A stretch of 64,000 bases of DNA from VAZQ01 sp963702695 (GTDB lineage: Bacteria > Pseudomonadota > Alphaproteobacteria > Rhizobiales > Xanthobacteraceae). The stretch is taken from contig CAVPDS010000032.1 of the NCBI GenBank assembly GCA_963702695.1, positions 372,001-436,000 of the forward strand, in the 5' to 3' direction. Positions within the stretch are counted from its first letter, which is position 1. Every line of letters starts with the position of its first letter. The notes under the pieces are model-generated. The model was not told where the DNA came from and did no database searches. It worked only from the letters and a program-made list of their open reading frames with translations. Below, piece after piece: positions 58,723 through 64,000 of this stretch. The position numbers and the translations under genes were made by a program.

Positions 58723-61497
58723 TCACCACGTATATCGCACACCAGCGGCCCCGCGGACGCCATTGCGCCTGCCGCCGTCGGTGTCGCCGACGGAGAGCTG
58801 GTAGTCGGCATTGGCGTACAAGCTGACATTGGCGTTCATCCTCACGCTCAGGCCACCGCCCAGTTGCAGGCGGTTGGCCTGCTCCAGTAGCGGCACCAGA
58901 TCGACGCCGGAATACGTCGCCGTCGCCCGCGCCCCAAAGTCACGCCACAGATTGGCACGCACATAGGGCTGCCACACCTGCCCGCTGTCGCTGACGATGG
59001 TCCATCTGCCGCGCAGGCCGATCCGCCCGCTCGCGCCTGACGTCGTGCCCAGCCCGACCTGACCCAAGCCGTCATTGGCGTCGTCGAACGACACACGTTG
59101 CCAGACGATCTGCGCCTGTGGCTCCAGTACAAAGCCCGGTCCGAACATCGGCAGCCGGAACGGATAGCCCGTCTCCAGCGACGAGACAAAGCCGAAGCCG
59201 GTGGTCGAAAGCCTGGCGAATTGAGTGGATGCAGCGCCTTCATAGTGCGTCGCCTGCGCCACCGCGTCGAGGTACCAGTCGCCCGGGCCGTAATGCGTCC
59301 AATAAGCCGCGCCCGACCAGGCATCGAGATTGAGGCCGCCGGTGTGACGAAGCACAAAGCTGTTCGCCGCCTCGTTGGTGACGAGACCGGTCACGTCAAC
59401 ATTGGCGTTGGCATATCCGACATAAATGCCCGCCGCATCGCGATGGCCCGGCAGCCATTCGCCGCGCCACAGATCGATGCCGCTCTGAAAGCCCAGCAGT
59501 TGGCCGGAGGCTCGCGGATCGGCGAAGGCCCGGTAACGGTTGTCGATCTGCTGGCCGAGGACCCGGCCCCAGACCGAGGGCCCCCAGCCGGCGTTCAGGC
59601 AATCGGTTGGCGCTTTCACCGGCGCCTTGCCGAAGATCCCGTCTCGCGTGTCGCTGTCGGCTGGACATGGCGTCCCTGTAATTGGGTTTGGCGTCGTATC
59701 GCCGGTGCGCTCATGCAAGGTGCCGAGCGTCGTCATCCCCAATTGCCGGGCGATTGGCTGAACCACACCGTACGTCGCGATCTCCGGCCCGATGATCGGG
59801 AAGACACCCGGCGGCAGCACCTCCGGTGGTGGTGGTTCGGTCGGCAGCGCGGGCTCGAGCGGCACGAGCGGTATCGACGGTCCAATCGGTGGCTGTGGCC
59901 CCGGCTCGGGCACAACGAAGCTCGAGCGCAGGAACCAGTCGTTGGGACTGCTGCCGCTAAGGCCACCGTGGAAGAGACGATAGTCGAAGGCGCCGCCGCG
60001 CACCTCGCCGCCAACGAGCGTGAAGGCACCGGGCGTTGTCGTGCCGCTATTGATCGCCTGCACCACCTGAATGCCATTGGCCACCGTCTCGGCGCCGGGG
60101 CCGCCGGCATTGATGATGTGCAACAACGAGTTGCCGCTAGCCGTGCCGCCGTTGATGACGAGCTTGTCCGACGGCGAGCCGTCGCCCCCCAAAAAGGTGT
60201 TCATCGCAATCGTTCCGCCAGTCCCGATGTAGCTGGTCGTCGTCAAGACCGTGCCTGGCGAGGTGCCCGCGCCCATGTGCACCAGGCCGGCATTGGTGAC
60301 ACCGGAGACGGTCTGACTGAAGCCATTGAGATCGAGGGTTCCGCCGCTCGCGACCGTCACGGCCGAATTTGGGCTGAACGAGTTCGGCGCACCGGCGCGC
60401 AACGTACCCGCGTTGACATTCGTCGCTCCGCCGTAGGTGTTGGCACCTGTGAAAATTGTGGTGCCCGCGAGCACATTGACAGTCCCGTTGCCGCTGACTG
60501 CGGGCGCAAACACGTAGTCGGAGAATGTGTGATTGAAGTTGATCGTACCGGTGCCCGCGCCAAATGCGATGCTCGGCGCCGTGAGCCTGCCGGGTGCGGC
60601 CGCCGGATTGCCCGGGCCCGCGCCGATGTTGAGTGTTCCAGTCGCACTTGCGTTCGCCGCGATTACAATAAAAGGCGCGGTAACGGTACCGCCGTCCGCA
60701 ATCGTCAGCGTGCCGGTGCCCGAGTTGCCAATCCTAAACCCCGCAATGTCGCTCCAAAGGGAGCCCGCGCCGGTCACGGTCACGATACCGTGCGAGCCGG
60801 CGTTGTTGCCGATGTTGGTGACGAGGGGGGTGATATCGATGACCCTCCCGCCGTTCGTGATCGCGAGTGTGCCCGTGCCAAAACTGCCAATATTGAGCCC
60901 GTTGCTTGGTCCGTTGATCCAACTGGAGCCCGGGCCGGTCACCGTCACCGTGCCATTCGAGCCGACAGACAATCCGACGGAGCCGCCGCCACTGCTCACC
61001 GTACCGCCGTTTTGGATTGTAAAGGTCCCCGTGCCCTGGCCGCCGACCACGATGCTTCCGGCATTCGACCAGTTGGAGCCCGGGTCGGTCACGATCACCG
61101 TGCCCGTCGAGCCCGGTAAATTGCCGATCGCCGTGAAGGAAGTGACCAACGTCCCGCCGGCCAGGATTGTAAGCAATCCTGTCCCGTTTTGACCGACGGC
61201 GAGATTTTGGGCTGTTGCGCCCGTGCCCCTGATCTCCGTCGAATTCGGCGTCACGGTGTCAATGTTGACGCTGCTGAATGTCCCGGGAACACCGGCGTCC
61301 CAATTGCGAAAGTTAAACCAGCCATTGGAGAACGCTCCGGTCCAGTTGGTCTGGGCGTGGGTCGAAACCGTAGATGCTGCGAAAAGCGCGAATGTTGCCA
61401 GCAAACTGGAGAAAACAAATCTGCAACCGGCGCGTGCACGTGACGTCGAGCTCCAGCGCGGTCCGATGGAAAACAGTCGACGCGGTTCGCACCCCAT
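58723..61497 (-). CDS. Autotransporter with beta-helical passenger and outer-membrane barrel
   Basis: A 924-residue type Va secretion protein from ATG 61497 (MGCEPRRLFSIGPRWSSTSR, an extended signal ending near THAQ); 49 codons further upstream in frame are also open. The passenger is built of repeated VGxxGTGTLTIxNGGTV units (GNLPGSTGTVIVTDPGSNWS, VGSNGTVTVTGPGSSW, IGSFGTGTLAITNGG) and is Gly/Thr/Asn-rich. A proline-rich linker (PEPGPQPPIGPSIPLVPLEP) leads to the barrel: GWGPSVWGRVLG and the end RGAAGVRYTW with a terminal aromatic residue. It should present the passenger on the cell surface. Function unknown. It is intact while both flanks are decayed phage-type pieces. Confidence 0.88.
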   Translation of the reverse strand: MGCEPRRLFSIGPRWSSTSRARAGCRFVFSSLLATFALFAASTVSTHAQTNWTGAFSNGWFNFRNWDAGVPGTFSSVNIDTVTPNSTEIRGTGATAQNLAVGQNGTGLLTILAGGTLVTSFTAIGNLPGSTGTVIVTDPGSNWSNAGSIVVGGQGTGTFTIQNGGTVSSGGGSVGLSVGSNGTVTVTGPGSSWINGPSNGLNIGSFGTGTLAITNGGRVIDITPLVTNIGNNAGSHGIVTVTGAGSLWSDIAGFRIGNSGTGTLTIADGGTVTAPFIVIAANASATGTLNIGAGPGNPAAAPGRLTAPSIAFGAGTGTINFNHTFSDYVFAPAVSGNGTVNVLAGTTIFTGANTYGGATNVNAGTLRAGAPNSFSPNSAVTVASGGTLDLNGFSQTVSGVTNAGLVHMGAGTSPGTVLTTTSYIGTGGTIAMNTFLGGDGSPSDKLVINGGTASGNSLLHIINAGGPGAETVANGIQVVQAINSGTTTPGAFTLVGGEVRGGAFDYRLFHGGLSGSSPNDWFLRSSFVVPEPGPQPPIGPSIPLVPLEPALPTEPPPPEVLPPGVFPIIGPEIATYGVVQPIARQLGMTTLGTLHERTGDTTPNPITGTPCPADSDTRDGIFGKAPVKAPTDCLNAGWGPSVWGRVLGQQIDNRYRAFADPRASGQLLGFQSGIDLWRGEWLPGHRDAAGIYVGYANANVDVTGLVTNEAANSFVLRHTGGLNLDAWSGAAYWTHYGPGDWYLDAVAQATHYEGAASTQFARLSTTGFGFVSSLETGYPFRLPMFGPGFVLEPQAQIVWQRVSFDDANDGLGQVGLGTTSGASGRIGLRGRWTIVSDSGQVWQPYVRANLWRDFGARATATYSGVDLVPLLEQANRLQLGGGLSVRMNANVSLYANADYQLSVGDTDGGRRNGVRGAAGVRYTW

Positions 61498-61653
61498 TCG
61501 GCCCCCATCAATCAGCAATGGTATTAAGGGCAAGTTGAGCTTGCAAATCAGCAAAGCCACAATCATCGCCCTGATTGCCGCAATTGTGGCGATGGCGAGT
61601 GCAGCTTTACGTTTATTGATGGCTGTTGCTCTCCGGCCACGCATGCGGACCCA

Positions 61654-62046
61654 TCAGCCGTCATCGAGCGGCGGCTCATCCTGTTCGTCTGCGAGCTTGA
61701 TGCAGGCTTCGGCAATCTCGGTGCGCAGCTCGCGCAGCACGGCTTCAGCCCTGCGTCGCACGACAAGGTCGGTGCCAGCGACCCGCGCCGGCCAGCCGCC
61801 GAGCTTCGTCAGCACAAGGCCAGCCATCTGGTCGATCATGGCTTCCTGCGCGTCACGCCGCACCAATCTGCGCTGCTTCTCCTCGATCCTGATCTGCAAC
61901 AGCGCGGTCTTGGCTTCAGCGTGCTTCGTATCAGCCGCCGCACGCGGTGACCGCGCACGCTCCGGCCGCAGGTGCGTCAGATATTTCAACCTGCACGCAT
62001 CTTGATCGAACTTGCCATCGCTGCGCCGCTCGATCACGCCCTGTGG
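61654..62046 (-). pseudogene. Phage terminase small subunit-like (Nu1/DUF1441) remnant
   Basis: A frame starting mid-domain (VIERRSDGKFDQDACRLKYL) followed by THLRPERARSPRAAADTKHA, EAKTALLQIRIEEKQRRLVR and MIDQMAGLVLTKLGGWPARV. It matches the C-terminal two-thirds of Nu1-type phage DNA-packaging proteins (from memory). The 5' end is lost: at about 62046 the sequence turns into a TctC coding frame on the opposite strand. The remnant lies upstream of the autotransporter gene. Confidence 0.6.
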
Positions 62047-62718
62047 GACACACACGTAGGAAGCATCATCTACAGTCTGAATTATGACCTGCAGAAAGAT
62101 TTCGAGCCGATCGGATTGGTTTCCGTCAATCCGCAGCTCTTGGTGGCCAGGAAGAACCTGCCGGCGAACAACTTAAAAGAGCTTGTTAGTTGGATGAAGG
62201 CGCACCCCGGCGGCACCAAATTCGTCAACCAAATTGCCGCAGCGCAGGTGTCTGGTATTTTGCTGCAACGGATGACCGGCACGCAGATGACCTTCATTCC
62301 CTATCGCGGGTCAGGTCCAGCCATGACGGACCTCATTTCCGGGCAGGTCGATCTCCTGGTCGCGCAAGGGGCCGTTGCGTTGCCCCAGATTCGCGGTGGA
62401 GCAATCAAGGCCATCGCAAATCTTGCCTCGCAACGCTCCGCATCAATGCCCGACATCCCGACTTCTGACGAGGGCGGCGTCCCCGGGCTTCACATGGCGG
62501 GTTGGTTCGGCATCTTCGGTCCCAAAAACATGCCAAAAGACGTTGTCGCAAAGCTCAACGCGGCAATGTCAAAGGTACTTACCAATTCCACCCTGAAGAC
62601 CCGGTTCGCAGAACTTGGTTTGGATGTAGCCCCGCGCGAACAACAAACACCTGACGGGCTTGCTGCATTCACCAGGGCCGAAATCGAGAAGTGGTGGCCC
62701 GATCATAAGGGCAGCTAA
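62047..62718 (+). pseudogene. 5'-truncated TctC/Bug-type solute-binding protein
   Basis: The TctC-like sequence starts abruptly with WDTHVGSIIYSLNYDLQKDF and runs to the end (LAAFTRAEIEKWWPDHKGS). Missing are the signal peptide and the first ~100 residues, so no export is possible. Blocks PIGLVSVNPQLLVARKNLPA, TGTQMTFIPYRGSGPAMTDL and VPGLHMAGWFGIFGPKNMPK are intact. The open frame upstream of 62047 reads through phage-like DNA in the wrong sense. This one belongs to the classical ~325-residue subgroup, unlike the three intact copies. Confidence 0.85.
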
Positions 62719-62878
62719 CATAAAGGAGGAATGATTTCTGTCCGGAATGGGTCAAGACCAACAAACTCAAAGTGAGCATAACGAGTCCGCTTTCTGACGT
62801 ATCGCGACGGTTCGACGGCCACCATGCTTGAAGACCGACCCGTTGCGCTGAATTGCGGCTCGCGGAGGCCCCGAGAGT

Positions 62879-63929
62879 GGGGCGCCCTATCAGGGCGTCG
62901 AGCCGGCGGTGATCCAGACACCGACCGATGCTCCCACCGGCCACTATTGGACGATTCAGATCGCGGATGTGTTCACTACAGTCGTTCATCAGCTTGGTTC
63001 TGCTTCGGCAACTCCGGGCGGCAAGTTCCTACTCGTCGGTCCCGATTGGAAGGGACAAAAGCCGGATGGCTTCATCGACATCCTGCGCATGCCGACCAAC
63101 ATCGCCGGCGTCTTCCCCCGCAGCTTCACAGCGCGCACGCCGGAGGCGAAGGCCAAGGCCGTCGCGGTGCTCAACCAGATTGGCATGTACCCGCTGAGCA
63201 AAAACCAGCCGGGACAACTGACCAAGGACTGCCAAGCCTTCGCCCGCAACGCGGTCTATCCTCCCGGCGTAACACCGCAGATGATCGCAGCCGACCCCGA
63301 CGCCAGCCGGCCGCAATGGGTCAATCCCAAGACGTTCTGGGACGATCTTGAAAAGATGCTGGCGGCGAACCCAACCGTTGGCCCCGCCGACGCCGCCATG
63401 GCCGATCAGGCTCGCACGCTGATTGCTTTGCGCAAGTCCAATACGAACTACAAAGTGCTCCTCGATCGCGCCGCGCTCGCCGCCGACGCGGCACTACATG
63501 CCAGCAGCAACTACGTGCAGGTCGGTGTCGATGCCGGCAACGGCTGGCAAAAGCAGGAAGATGCTGGCCTGTGGGGCACGGACTGGTTACACGATGACGT
63601 TTCCCAAAGATGCACTGCCTCCAATGGATCGGACGCGTGGCGGATTCTGGTCGCTGACGATGTACGACAAGGATTATTTCATGCTGCCGAACTCGCCCAA
63701 CGGGCGGACCAACATCGGCACGGTCAGCCTCGACGCCAACGAATTGAAATTCGCGACGGACGGGTCGCTCACCATCACGATATCGCGCCAGCAGTCCGCC
63801 GACGCGGAGGCGCGCGCGAACTGGCTACCAGCTCCCGAAGGGCAGTTCGCGCTCATCGTGCGGGCGTATGTGCCGACGAAACCGGTCCTTGAGGGCGCGT
63901 ACAAGCTGCCAGATGTGGAGAGGAATTGA
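62879..63929 (+). pseudogene. DUF1254/DUF1214 family protein, 5'-truncated and internally deleted
   Basis: A periplasmic-type protein in two pieces. The first (YQGVEPAVIQTPTDAPTGHY to GLWGTDWL) lacks the N-terminal third. At about 63586 the frame changes: TMTFPKDALPPMDRTRGGFW, SLTMYDKDYFMLPNSPNGRT, NIGTVSLDANELKFATDGSL and NWLPAPEGQFALIVRAYVPT continue in another frame. In relatives roughly 40-50 residues lie between GTDW and YTMTFPK (from memory), so a deletion that also shifts the frame is likelier than a one-base error. DUF1254 proteins have no settled function. Confidence 0.8.
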
Positions 63930-64000
63930 CGCAAGGAGTAGGAAAACCAAGCCAAGGTTCCGATCCAGGGACAGCGGGCCGCGCGAGTCCGGTCCGGTCG

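Noticed and set aside
59098..61119. A 673-codon plus-strand ORF inside the autotransporter gene
   Set aside because: It is the opposite-strand shadow of the repeated, stop-poor autotransporter sequence; no domain or signal is present.

Overview
The window is GC-rich, densely coded DNA from an alphaproteobacterium. The best fit is order Hyphomicrobiales (Rhizobiales), a Bradyrhizobium/Rhodopseudomonas/Xanthobacteraceae-type genome. The evidence is the lipid A and housekeeping block (pmbA, cysQ, DUF4170, acyltransferase, waaA, lpxK, DUF2093, xseA, purD, tadA, rluB, rsmD), the many TctC/Bug-type solute-binding proteins, and the dispersed palindromic repeats typical of that group. No rRNA, tRNA or CRISPR array was seen.

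Layout. 1-10.7 kb is chromosomal core: end of an ABC binding protein, pmbA/cysQ, a lipid A/Kdo block (acyltransferase, frameshifted LpxO-like hydroxylase, waaA, lpxK, DUF2093), a dienelactone hydrolase and a frameshifted xseA. 10.8-21.7 kb is accessory metabolism: two TctC binding proteins, an acid phosphatase-like protein, hydantoinase B, a DegP-type protease, and a Tat-exported flavin amine oxidase beside a large haem-c protein. 21.7-26.9 kb returns to housekeeping genes (patatin, purD, PilZ, tadA, rluB, rsmD). 26.9-33.1 kb is aromatic-compound metabolism (extradiol and Rieske dioxygenases, a third TctC protein, a second dienelactone hydrolase, a beta-propeller). 33.2-37.5 kb holds ligA, DUF3309 and a pepP-type peptidase.

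37.6-40.6 kb is a fluoride-response operon: a fluoride (crcB-motif) riboswitch with an overlapping intrinsic terminator, then an antiporter, a UspA protein, the CrcB fluoride channel and DUF190. 40.7-44.9 kb has a pentapeptide-repeat protein and a XoxF-like PQQ dehydrogenase with a secreted partner and cytochrome c. 44.9-50.0 kb is gene-poor and repeat-rich, with small proteins, cspA and at least four copies of a two-hairpin repeat.

The most unusual locus is 50.0-54.0 kb. A small Tat-signal, Gly/Asn-rich peptide gene diverges from an operon for a fused PqqD-like/HprK-like kinase and a nucleotidyltransferase. An IS481-type element (50526-51753, 7-bp target duplication) has inserted 12 codons into the kinase gene. 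Removing the element and one duplication copy restores an ATG-initiated reading frame. The architecture suggests a peptide-modification system, apparently damaged recently in this strain.

54.5-58.1 kb is a molybdenum locus (mop, modA, a HTH-only ModE, a DUF2325 protein) with two matching ModE-type palindromes, one before modA and one before the DUF2325 gene. 58.2-64 kb is decayed mobile DNA: phage-like gene pieces flank an intact large autotransporter, and the terminase-like remnant abuts a 5'-truncated TctC gene, followed by a truncated and internally deleted DUF1254 gene.
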